This document shows positions 36,273 through 44,477 of a stretch of 60,524 nt of DNA, in pieces. Where the stretch lies: assembly GCA_965368405.1 (NCBI GenBank), contig CBDUMS010000007.1, positions 1-60,524 of the forward strand, written 5' to 3'. The notes beneath the pieces are model-generated. The model was given only the letters and a program-made list of their open reading frames with translations, was not told where the DNA came from and did no database searches. The first letter of the stretch is position 1. Every line of letters starts with the position of its first letter. The position numbers and the translations under genes are program-made. The DNA comes from S012-113 sp965368405. GTDB taxonomy: Bacteria; Bacteroidota; Bacteroidia; Cytophagales; Cyclobacteriaceae.

Positions 36273-37826
36273 CTAATTTAAGCCTTTTTTTGAGTCTCGA
36301 GATCCCTTGAGTTCAAGATCGATGGATTCGTTTTTGGGAGGGGGCTCTAAGGGAACTTCAGGACTTTCTGAAATCCGAAACTCACTGAGTCTAGGTCGAA
36401 CATCAATCATCCACTTAAAATCTTTGAGTGTTTTATCTTTCTCTGTTAATTCATGAGGGGGAATAAAGTCACCTTCGGGGTTTACAAGAAAAGCGGCATC
36501 GATTAGTCTTTGGTTTTCAAACTTGAGGGTGATATCGCTACAAATAATCTTATTCATTCCGACAAGATCGAAGGTTTTTTCGTCGTACATGTAGAAAATG
36601 CTTTCACCATTACCATAAACATTTACCTTATCTAAGGCATTAGACTTAAAACGTGCCACCATCTCTCGTCCCTTTATTTGATTAAAGTTGTCGGAGGAAT
36701 CTTTAGTAATTACAAAGGCTCGATTTTGCAAATTGAGTACATCTATGGCCTTATTACGTATAACCATATTAATCGAATCGGCACTAAGCTGATTGCCGCC
36801 TGTCCAAAGAACCGGGTCGGTATAGAAATACATTGTAGAATCGGCTACACCATATGCGAGGGAGTCGGCTACAGCCTGTAAGTTAGATTTAAACACCCTA
36901 ACATTATTGTAAGCGAGCAACCGTTTTTCACTAATAATTTCGCTATCGATTGAAACAAGAGTATCTGCCCGTAAGTAGAGCGTATCTTTCTCAGTAACCA
37001 TGCGCATCATGGCATTATCAAAGATTTTAGTTATTGATTGTTTCTTATAGTAGACCGATTTTTGTCCGGTAATAAAGATGTCATCTTCTTTTGCAATCAT
37101 AAGAACATCGCCATCAACATGATATATGGCTCGAATATCATCGAGTTTGAGGTTATTGCCTTTTAGAAAATAGTCTTCCGTCTCGACCCTTCCCATAACA
37201 TACGAGGATCGCTTTGCTTTAGAGTTGTACTGGCCGCCATCATGAAGAAATACGTCGCCATCTACATCGGTGAGCTCTGTCGGCGCAACAAAATATACTA
37301 TGCCTGTTTTTGTGTTATAAACCAGCGTATCGGAGACCATAGTATAGTCATCGTTCTTACCATGCACATTGGTTTTAAACGAGGCCATATTTGAGCGAGT
37401 ATTGTAGTACCCTTTAGTACTGGTTAGAACGTTTGTTGAATCTACGATTTTACCTTTATTAAAATAGGTTGCTATCGAGTTAGTCCTGTCGAAATCCAGA
37501 AAGTTGGTGAAGAGTTGCATCCGATCGAGCTGGGTTAGCACCACATTCGATCTCAGCCTAGCTATCCGAGTGTCCCCGTCATAGAGCAGTTTTCCTGCAG
37601 TAATAGTTAAGGAGTCGCCATCGAGAATTTTTACATGGCCATATGCCTCCAGATAATTAGTCTTTTTAGCATAAACGGCGGAGTCGCAGAAAAAGCGGGT
37701 ATCGCCTTGTGTAAACTGAACATTATCAACCACAATATTATAACTCACTCCATCTTTTTTAATACCCTGGAGCTTACCAGCACCTGGTTCAAGCTTTATT
37801 TTCTTCTGACTAAAGCTCGGATGCAT
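36273..37826 (-). CDS. OstA/LptA-like organic solvent tolerance protein (N-terminal start uncertain)
   Basis: 517 aa from the first in-frame ATG. OstA/LptA-type beta-jellyroll repeats run through most of the protein (for example FFCDSAVYAKKTNYLEAYGHVKILDGDSLTI, LYLRADTLVSIDSE), as in LPS-transport bridge proteins. From ATG 37826 there is no signal peptide, yet the frame stays open upstream to 37880 and encodes KQSIIHIALILLLFG immediately ahead, a textbook signal peptide ending in SFSQ. The real start is therefore probably a non-ATG codon such as ATC at 37874. The proline-rich C-terminus (PEVPLEPPPK) is unusual. Probable role: LPS export. Confidence 0.82.
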   Translation of the reverse strand: MHPSFSQKKIKLEPGAGKLQGIKKDGVSYNIVVDNVQFTQGDTRFFCDSAVYAKKTNYLEAYGHVKILDGDSLTITAGKLLYDGDTRIARLRSNVVLTQLDRMQLFTNFLDFDRTNSIATYFNKGKIVDSTNVLTSTKGYYNTRSNMASFKTNVHGKNDDYTMVSDTLVYNTKTGIVYFVAPTELTDVDGDVFLHDGGQYNSKAKRSSYVMGRVETEDYFLKGNNLKLDDIRAIYHVDGDVLMIAKEDDIFITGQKSVYYKKQSITKIFDNAMMRMVTEKDTLYLRADTLVSIDSEIISEKRLLAYNNVRVFKSNLQAVADSLAYGVADSTMYFYTDPVLWTGGNQLSADSINMVIRNKAIDVLNLQNRAFVITKDSSDNFNQIKGREMVARFKSNALDKVNVYGNGESIFYMYDEKTFDLVGMNKIICSDITLKFENQRLIDAAFLVNPEGDFIPPHELTEKDKTLKDFKWMIDVRPRLSEFRISESPEVPLEPPPKNESIDLELKGSRDSKKGLN

Positions 37827-37898
37827 TCCAAACAGTAGAAGAATAAGGGCGATATGAATGATTGATTGTTTGATGGCTTTTTACACACAATAATCATG

Positions 37899-37906
37899 CA
37901 AAAGTA
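37899..37906 (-). promoter_or_regulatory. -7 box of the OstA-like gene
   Basis: Minus strand TACTTTTG. Transcription would begin near 37895, i.e. inside or past the out-of-frame ATG at 37897 and about 20 nt ahead of the ATC at 37874. No -33 TTTG is present. An inverted identical box serves tilS. Confidence 0.4.
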
Positions 37907-37951
37907 CAACTCTAATTGCTGTTAGTAGTACCCGGTTATGGGATAAAATCA

Positions 37952-37959
37952 TACTTTTG
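37952..37959 (+). promoter_or_regulatory. -7 box of tilS
   Basis: TACTTTTG, the mirror image of the box at 37899-37906 on the other strand, ends 4 bp before the GTG start of tilS, predicting a leaderless or nearly leaderless mRNA. No -33 TTTG is seen. Confidence 0.4.
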
Positions 37960-37963
37960 ATGG

Positions 37964-39304
37964 GTGGATACGCGTTTTGGACAGGAACTTGATCAGATTC
38001 TTTTACCTTTTTCTCAAGAACATATAATTCTTGCAGTGAGTGGTGGAGTAGATTCTGTAGTACTGGCTCACCTCCTTTCAAAGACTGATTATAGCTTTTC
38101 AATAGCCCATTGTAATTTTAAGCTGCGGGGCAAGGATTCCGATGCTGATGAAGATTTTGTTAAAGAGTTGGCTAAATCGCTGAGCGTTGAGTATGTCTCA
38201 AAGGAGTTTGATACGCTTCAAAATAGTGTCGACAACGGCGTTTCCATTCAAATGGCGGCGCGAACGCTTCGCTATGAGTGGTTTTATGAGATAGCCAAAG
38301 AAAAACAAGCATTGGTGGCTACGGCTCACCATGCCAATGACACCGCCGAAACAATTATTTTTAACTTAGCCAAGGGAACAGGAATTGCAGGGTTTCATGG
38401 CATAAATCGAATAAGAGGCATCTTTATTCGTCCTTTGCTATGGGCTTCTAAAATCGAGATAGAAGAATATGCCCAAAAGAATAAAATTAGCTGGCGAGAG
38501 GATAGCTCTAACAGCTCAGATAATTACCAGCGCAACCTTATTCGGCAACAGGTTGTGCCTGTACTCGAAAAGATAAATCCTAACTTTATCAAGGCAGCTA
38601 CTAAAACCAGTAAGCGTATCCGAGAAACCGAAGCGCTTGTGCGTTATGGTTTGGAGCAATCGAAGGTTAAAGTAGAAAGTGGCGACAAAGTGCTATTTGA
38701 TATTGATGTTTTACGCAAGCTTCCTGCCCTAAGCACTGTTTTGTATGAGCTTTTGAAAGAGTACGGTTTTTCTTACGACCAGGCAGAAAGCATTGGTGCA
38801 GCCTTAGATTCTACCGGGGCTCTTTTCTACAGTAAAGAATACATCCTAAACATCGATCGTAGCAAACTAATTCTGGCACGGGACAAAAAGGAAAAGGGTA
38901 CGGCCGTGGTTCATTCAGAGGACCGTTCCGCAAGTTTAGGCAACAACATATATGATCTCGCTCGTAAAAAGGCCCCTGCGTATGTAATCTCGAGCAATAA
39001 GAAGATAGCAGCTTTGGACGCTGCAAAACTTAAGTTTCCTTTACTTGTGCGGTATTATGAAGAAGGTGATAGCTTCTATCCTTTGGGGATGAATGGATCT
39101 AAGAATCTTAGCGATTTCTTTATTGATATTAAGATGCCTGTTATAGATAAACCGCAACAGCAAGTGGTGGTTTCGGGGAGTGATATTGTTTGGGTTGTAG
39201 GGCAAAGGGTCGATAATAGGTATAAAGTGACTTCTTCTACGAAAGAAATTTTCGAAATCCAGATAAAGAAAACTGAAGAAGATATTCAGGCTAATGCCGA
39301 GTAA
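37964..39304 (+). CDS. tilS: tRNA(Ile)-lysidine synthetase
   Basis: 446 aa. It converts the wobble C of tRNA-Ile(CAU) to lysidine using Lys and ATP. PP-loop SGGVDS at residues 26-31, followed by AHCNFKLRGKDSDADE and ATAHHANDTAETII, with a C-terminal TilS domain (YEEGDSFYPLGMNGSKNLSDFF). The start is GTG at 37964: an in-frame stop (37958-37960) lies just upstream and no later start retains the PP-loop. Divergent from the OstA-like gene across a region with mirror-image -7 boxes. Confidence 0.94.
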   Translation: MDTRFGQELDQILLPFSQEHIILAVSGGVDSVVLAHLLSKTDYSFSIAHCNFKLRGKDSDADEDFVKELAKSLSVEYVSKEFDTLQNSVDNGVSIQMAARTLRYEWFYEIAKEKQALVATAHHANDTAETIIFNLAKGTGIAGFHGINRIRGIFIRPLLWASKIEIEEYAQKNKISWREDSSNSSDNYQRNLIRQQVVPVLEKINPNFIKAATKTSKRIRETEALVRYGLEQSKVKVESGDKVLFDIDVLRKLPALSTVLYELLKEYGFSYDQAESIGAALDSTGALFYSKEYILNIDRSKLILARDKKEKGTAVVHSEDRSASLGNNIYDLARKKAPAYVISSNKKIAALDAAKLKFPLLVRYYEEGDSFYPLGMNGSKNLSDFFIDIKMPVIDKPQQQVVVSGSDIVWVVGQRVDNRYKVTSSTKEIFEIQIKKTEEDIQANAE

Positions 39305-39343
39305 TTACTTGGAAGAATCGCGGATTAGATGTCTCTTATTCAC

Positions 39344-39351
39344 TATTTTTG
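39344..39351 (+). promoter_or_regulatory. -7 box of mdh
   Basis: TATTTTTG matches TAnnTTTG and lies 39 bp before the mdh ATG, leaving an A-rich leader of about 35 nt. No -33 TTTG at the expected distance. Confidence 0.4.
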
Positions 39352-39390
39352 TGACTTCGAAAAACGATTATTAATTACAAAAAATTAACG

Positions 39391-40323
39391 ATGAAAGTAA
39401 CCGTAGTAGGAGCTGGTAATGTAGGCGCAACATGTGCAGATGTTTTAGCTTATCGAGAAATCGCGAATGAAGTAATCCTGGTAGATATTAAGGAAGGAAT
39501 GGCCGAAGGTAAGGCCCTGGATATTTGGCAAAAGTCACCAATTAATCTATATGATACTCGTACCACAGGATCTACGAACGACTATTCTGTGACTGCTGGA
39601 TCGGAGGTAGTGGTAATAACTTCTGGCCTACCAAGAAAGCCAGGTATGACGAGAGATGACCTTATCCAAACAAATGCAGGTATAGTAAAATCGGTTACAG
39701 AGAATGTAGTGAAGTATTCACCTGATGCAATCATTATTATTGTTTCTAATCCACTTGATGTAATGACTTACCAAGCGCATATTACATCGAAACTGCCTCG
39801 TACTAAGGTTTTTGGAATGGCTGGAATCCTTGACACTGCAAGATATAGAGCGTTTCTGGCTGAAGCGCTCAATGTTTCAGGAAAAGATATCCAAGCATTA
39901 TTAATGGGTGGCCATGGAGATACAATGGTGCCATTACCTCGTTATACAACGGTAGGAGGAATTCCAGTTACACAATTAATAGACAAAGAAACACTGGATG
40001 GAATAATTGATAGAACCAAGAAAGGTGGCGGTGAATTGGTGAAACTTATGGGTACTTCAGCGTGGTATGCACCAGGATCTGCAGCTGCTCAAATGGTAGA
40101 AGCAATTGTACGAGATCAGAAAAGAGTATTCCCAGTATGTGCAAAACTTGAAGGCGAATACGGAATTGATGATTGCTATTTAGGTGTACCTGTAATACTT
40201 GGAAAGAATGGTATAGAAAAGTTCATTGAAATTGACTTGAATGAAGAAGAATCGAAAGATTTAGATACTTCGCGCTCTCATGTTAAAGAAGTGATGGATG
40301 TACTAGATCGTATTAATCAATAA
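39391..40323 (+). CDS. mdh: Malate dehydrogenase
   Basis: 310 aa NAD-dependent TCA-cycle enzyme of the LDH-like MDH group. GAGNVGA dinucleotide motif at residues 7-13, Asp32 (LVDI) selecting NAD, Arg82 and Arg89 in GLPRKPGMTRDD binding the dicarboxylate, and catalytic His175 in MGGHGDTMV. Full family length. Monocistronic, with a -7 box upstream and a strong intrinsic terminator 49 bp after the stop. The codons look slightly more biased than those of its neighbours, as expected for high expression. Confidence 0.96.
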   Translation: MKVTVVGAGNVGATCADVLAYREIANEVILVDIKEGMAEGKALDIWQKSPINLYDTRTTGSTNDYSVTAGSEVVVITSGLPRKPGMTRDDLIQTNAGIVKSVTENVVKYSPDAIIIIVSNPLDVMTYQAHITSKLPRTKVFGMAGILDTARYRAFLAEALNVSGKDIQALLMGGHGDTMVPLPRYTTVGGIPVTQLIDKETLDGIIDRTKKGGGELVKLMGTSAWYAPGSAAAQMVEAIVRDQKRVFPVCAKLEGEYGIDDCYLGVPVILGKNGIEKFIEIDLNEEESKDLDTSRSHVKEVMDVLDRINQ

Positions 40324-40371
40324 TTTCTCGTAGACGCGAGAACATCATAAGTCTTAAATTACTACTAATGT

Positions 40372-40395
40372 AAGGTCCTTCGGGACCTTTTTTTT
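40372..40395 (+). terminator. Intrinsic terminator of mdh
   Basis: AAGGTCC-TTCG-GGACCTT stem (40372-40389) with a stable UUCG tetraloop, followed by a run of T to 40395. A smaller hairpin (TTCTCG/CGAGAA, 40325-40342) sits between it and the stop codon. Confidence 0.88.
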
Positions 40396-40595
40396 GTTTT
40401 GGTGCAACCTATTAGGTCAAGATTGAGTCTAATATTTGAGTTGAAAGTAAGTAGGGATAGTAACGATGTGAGCATTTTTAATTGTGACAATTAGGTTAAT
40501 CATGTTTTGCATAGTGTATAAAGTCCTGAGTTATGTTCTGAATAATTTGGCATAACCGATTACCAGATACTCTTAGGCAATCAAACATAATCGCT

Positions 40596-42968
40596 ATGCT
40601 CAGGAACTACTTAATAATTGCATTACGCAATTTATTCAGACAGAAAATTTACTCAGTCATTAATATTGGAGGCCTTGCTATCGGAATTGCTTGTTCCGTA
40701 CTCCTTGGGCTTTATGTTCAATCTGAGTTTAGTTACAATAAATTTCACGCAAATGCCGAAAACATAGTAGTTGGAAACCTGATCTATGACATGGGCGATG
40801 GAACCAAGCAAGAGGTTCATCTAACCCCATCGGCTTTATTGCCAACGATGAAGGAAAAAGTCGCTGAGGTGAAGCGCGGCTCCAGACTTTATTTTCCGGG
40901 TATTTTTAAGCCCGTCATTTTTTCTTATGAAGATGTAGCTTTTCAGGAGAAAGGATTTTGTTATGCAGATAGTGCCTTTTTCCAAATGTTTTCTTTTAAT
41001 CTAATTAAGGGTGATGCAAACTCGGTGCTGGATGACCCAAACAATATTGTTCTTACCGAAAGTTCTAAACTCAAATACTTTGGAGACGACGAGGCAATCG
41101 GTAAGCTGGTGCTAGTAGATGGCAAGCCATTTACGGTAGCAGGGATTGCCGAAGATGTTCCATCAAACTCAAGTATTAAATTTGACATGGTTGCTCCTTT
41201 TCATTCTTATTGGAAACGAGATCCGATCTGGTACAGTGCAAATTTCTTAACGTATTTAGAATTGAATAATGAAATCGCTCCGGAGATACTTTCTTCGAAA
41301 GTGCAGACAGAGCTTCGTGCACAGGGGTTATCAGAGCCAGGCGGCAATGGCTACTTTGGATTTGGCTTTACTCCATTCTTAGATATACATCTTTATTCTG
41401 ATGTACATCAGGGTGGAGATGTAAGTACTCTGTATGTCTTCGCGACTATAGCACTTCTAATCTTGTTGATTGCGATAATTAATTATACTAATCTGGCAAC
41501 AGCAAGGTCTTTTTACAGGGCTAAAGAAGTTGGGTTGAGAAAAACTTTAGGAGCTTACCGGAGTAGTGTTATAACCCAGCTTATTGGAGAATCGCTGATA
41601 ACCACTTTCATAGCCATGGTGCTTGCCTTAGTTCTTGTAAAGTTATTACTCCCCTTCTTCACCTTAGTAAGTGGAGCAATTATTGATTTCACAACACTCA
41701 CTCAACCGAAAATGGTGATTGGATTAACGGTTCTCTATTTACTGATAACAGTTCTATCCGGTATTTATCCAGCAATTAAAATGGCCAAGTTCAATCCGGT
41801 AGATATCCTAAAAGGGCAGTACGTTGGTACGCGCCAAGGCTCGAGGCTACGAAAATCACTGATTGTTATACAATTCTTTATCTCATTGAGTTTAATAATT
41901 GCTACAATAATTATTTATAATCAGCTGGGCTATATCAATCAGAAGGAGCTAGGTTATAATAAAGATAACTTGGTTGTATTACCGGTGTCGGATAAGATTA
42001 TAGCGCAAGCCTCCCAGTTCAAACTTGGTTTAGAGCAAAGCGGTTTAATAGAATCCGCCACTATAGCGGGAGAAACACCAACTAATATCCAGGGAGGGTA
42101 TAGCTTGAATCTTAACGATGGCAGATCATTAGGTGTTGTGGCCGCAGCAATTGATGAGACTTACATTAAAACAACAGGGGTAAGTCTTCTGGCAGGACGG
42201 ACAATTTCAATTGATGATATTGAGCGGGCCAGGTCGACCAAAGAATATTCATTTATAATTAATGAGTCCACGGCTGATTTATTGGGCTGGACATCAGAAG
42301 AAGCCGTAGGCGAACAAATAGAGCTTAATGGTAGGAGTGGGGTAGTTCAAGGCGTGATAAAAAACTTTCACTTTAGGGCACTTTATGAGGAAGTCACCCC
42401 CTTAGTTCTCTTTACAGAAGCCGAATGGGCTTATAATTATGCCTTGATAAGAATTAATTCCAATAACCTTAGCGATGCTCTAGGGGCCATTGAAGCTAAT
42501 TGGAAGCAAATTGATGAAAAAACGCCATTTTCATATAGCTTTTTAGAGGAAGAATTTAATGAGTTGCATTTAAATGCTACGCGCTCTGCAGAGTTGCTAA
42601 CAGCCTTTGCGCTATTGGCAGTACTTATTGCAAGCTTGGGTTTATTTGGAATAGTATCGTTTAGTATGGTACAGCGAGCCAAGGAGATAGGGGTACGGAA
42701 AGTACTAGGAGCATCTGTGAGCTCAGTACTTGTTATGACCAATAAGGAGTTCTTAATATTGATATTTATCGCTTTTATTTTTGCGGCACCCATTACATAT
42801 TGGATTATGAATGAATGGCTTAGCGGATTTGCCTATCATATTTCCATTGGGGTGTTCCCAATTATAGGCGGACTGGTAATTACCCTAATTGTGGCTGTCG
42901 GTACTATCTCTTTTGAAAGTGCAAAAGCTGCCCTCCTAAATCCGATAAATACCCTAAGAAATGAGTAA
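40596..42968 (+). CDS. MacB/FtsX-type ABC transporter permease
   Basis: 790 aa. It opens with LRNLFRQKIYSVINIGGLAIGIA, the MacB-periplasmic core start, with a TM at ~20-42. Two FtsX domains of three TMs each follow (~280-400, with KEVGLRKTLGA, and ~670-785, with KEIGVRKVLGA), separated by a second MacB_PCD-like periplasmic domain. Bacteroidota carry many such long permeases, used for export of peptides or antimicrobials or for mechanotransmission with a separate ATPase. No ATPase gene is adjacent, so the partner is unknown. The 270-bp upstream stretch holds only the mdh terminator and AT-rich sequence. Confidence 0.9.
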   Translation: MLRNYLIIALRNLFRQKIYSVINIGGLAIGIACSVLLGLYVQSEFSYNKFHANAENIVVGNLIYDMGDGTKQEVHLTPSALLPTMKEKVAEVKRGSRLYFPGIFKPVIFSYEDVAFQEKGFCYADSAFFQMFSFNLIKGDANSVLDDPNNIVLTESSKLKYFGDDEAIGKLVLVDGKPFTVAGIAEDVPSNSSIKFDMVAPFHSYWKRDPIWYSANFLTYLELNNEIAPEILSSKVQTELRAQGLSEPGGNGYFGFGFTPFLDIHLYSDVHQGGDVSTLYVFATIALLILLIAIINYTNLATARSFYRAKEVGLRKTLGAYRSSVITQLIGESLITTFIAMVLALVLVKLLLPFFTLVSGAIIDFTTLTQPKMVIGLTVLYLLITVLSGIYPAIKMAKFNPVDILKGQYVGTRQGSRLRKSLIVIQFFISLSLIIATIIIYNQLGYINQKELGYNKDNLVVLPVSDKIIAQASQFKLGLEQSGLIESATIAGETPTNIQGGYSLNLNDGRSLGVVAAAIDETYIKTTGVSLLAGRTISIDDIERARSTKEYSFIINESTADLLGWTSEEAVGEQIELNGRSGVVQGVIKNFHFRALYEEVTPLVLFTEAEWAYNYALIRINSNNLSDALGAIEANWKQIDEKTPFSYSFLEEEFNELHLNATRSAELLTAFALLAVLIASLGLFGIVSFSMVQRAKEIGVRKVLGASVSSVLVMTNKEFLILIFIAFIFAAPITYWIMNEWLSGFAYHISIGVFPIIGGLVITLIVAVGTISFESAKAALLNPINTLRNE

Positions 42969-43003
42969 ATCTTCTCGAAGATTCCGCAGATGTGATTAAT
43001 TCT

Positions 43004-43011
43004 TAACTTTG
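43004..43011 (+). promoter_or_regulatory. -7 box of the multi-TM protein gene
   Basis: TAACTTTG matches TAnnTTTG and ends 23 bp before the ATG at 43035. No -33 TTTG at the expected distance. Confidence 0.4.
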
Positions 43012-43034
43012 CGCATCTAGCGTAATGGGAATTA

Positions 43035-44381
43035 ATGGTAGAAAGAGACTTATTTATTGCTCCTTTAGTTTTTATTATAATAATCGGATTAGCCTATTTG
43101 ATTCGACCACTGGTAACTTATGAAGAAAATCAAAAGTTTTATTTTCCAGCGCTAATTCTTAAGCTCATTGCTGCCATTTCCCTAGGTGCACTATACCAGT
43201 TTTATTATGGCGGTGGCGACACATTTGGTTATTATACCTATGGCGCAGCCAAGGTTTATGATGCCTTCTTCGAGGATCCGTTTTTAGCCATGAAGCTAAT
43301 ATTTGGTTCTAACGATTATAGTGATGGCACCTATGCATACGCTTCTCGCATTCTCATGTACCCCGACGATACTTCGTACATGGTGGTTAGAATTGCTTCG
43401 ATTTTAAGTATTCTAAGTGGAGGGACCTATGCCGGAACGGCAATGCTATTTGGTTTAATTTCATTTACAGGACTTTGGGCAATGTACATGAAGTTTAGCA
43501 AGTTATTCCCCAATTATGTATTTGGTTTAGCAATAGCCATCCTTTTTATCCCTTCAACCATATTTTGGGGGTCGGGGTTATTGAAAGATTCAATTACCTA
43601 CGGTCTTCTAGGCTGGAGTACTGCGGCATTAATTTCATTATTGTATAGCCATCGCAGGCCATGGCTTTGGGCGCTAATTTTAGTTTTTTCTATGTTCTTT
43701 GCCTTTAAAATTAAGGAGTACATTGTGCTGAGTTTTATACCCGCTGCTATGATTTGGGCTTACTTCGTGGTTATTAGGCAAATGAAGAATAAAATGATCA
43801 GAATATTAATAGCTCCCGCTGTGGTCGCTGTTATGGTCGCGCTGGCATACTACACCGTCTATAAGGTCGGTGAAAGTTCAGCAAAATACTCGCTCGATAA
43901 TATTGCCCAAACCGCTCGAATAACCGCCTATGATATTGGCCGTTGGACCGGTAGGAACTCAGGAAGTAGATATGACCTTGGTAATTTCGACGGCAGCTAT
44001 ATTAGTATGTTAAGGCTAGCACCTGCTGCGATTAATGTGTCATTATTTCGCCCTTACCTTTGGGAAGTAACAAATCCACTCATGCTGTTGGCTGCATTAG
44101 AAAGCTTTTTCCTCATGGTCATAAGCATTATTATCCTTTTTAAGATGGTTCGGTACCGAATCAATATTTTATCAAGCCCAGCCGCCTGGTTCGCCTTAGT
44201 ATATTCAATGACATTTGCTTTTGGCGTAGGTATTTCCACGTATAATTTCGGAACATTATTTCGATATAAAGTGCCGCTAATGCCATTTTTTGCCATTTTA
44301 TTAGTTCTTACCTGGGAGAGCTCTCGGTTGCTCGTACAACAAAGAAGAAATCGCGGATCGGACCTAACGCTGCAACACTAA
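43035..44381 (+). CDS. Multi-TM membrane protein, possible GT-C-type glycosyltransferase
   Basis: 448 aa with about ten TM helices. The first large loop contains FYYGGGDTFGYYTYG, with an acidic residue soon after TM2, and later a WGSGLLKDSITYG motif in a loop. This layout (Asp in the first extracytoplasmic loop of a 10+ TM protein) recalls GT-C glycosyltransferases or O-antigen polymerase-like proteins, but I cannot assign a family. It sits upstream of the BatA/GT2 operon with a 96-bp gap and might share its envelope-polysaccharide role. Function unassigned. Confidence 0.65.
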   Translation: MVERDLFIAPLVFIIIIGLAYLIRPLVTYEENQKFYFPALILKLIAAISLGALYQFYYGGGDTFGYYTYGAAKVYDAFFEDPFLAMKLIFGSNDYSDGTYAYASRILMYPDDTSYMVVRIASILSILSGGTYAGTAMLFGLISFTGLWAMYMKFSKLFPNYVFGLAIAILFIPSTIFWGSGLLKDSITYGLLGWSTAALISLLYSHRRPWLWALILVFSMFFAFKIKEYIVLSFIPAAMIWAYFVVIRQMKNKMIRILIAPAVVAVMVALAYYTVYKVGESSAKYSLDNIAQTARITAYDIGRWTGRNSGSRYDLGNFDGSYISMLRLAPAAINVSLFRPYLWEVTNPLMLLAALESFFLMVISIIILFKMVRYRINILSSPAAWFALVYSMTFAFGVGISTYNFGTLFRYKVPLMPFFAILLVLTWESSRLLVQQRRNRGSDLTLQH

Positions 44382-44477
44382 TTATTTTAGAACGTTAAAA
44401 TCTAATTACCTTCGGCGTACAATACCTTAATTAAGATGATTAATGATGTATTTTAGTGACTTTGAAGAAATCGCTGA

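Noticed and set aside
36273..37826. Pseudogene call for the OstA-like gene
   Set aside because: The reading frame is intact for over 500 codons; only the start codon is in doubt.
42968..42983. ATCTTC/GAAGAT hairpin after the permease as a terminator
   Set aside because: The stem is short with a 2-nt loop and no T run follows.
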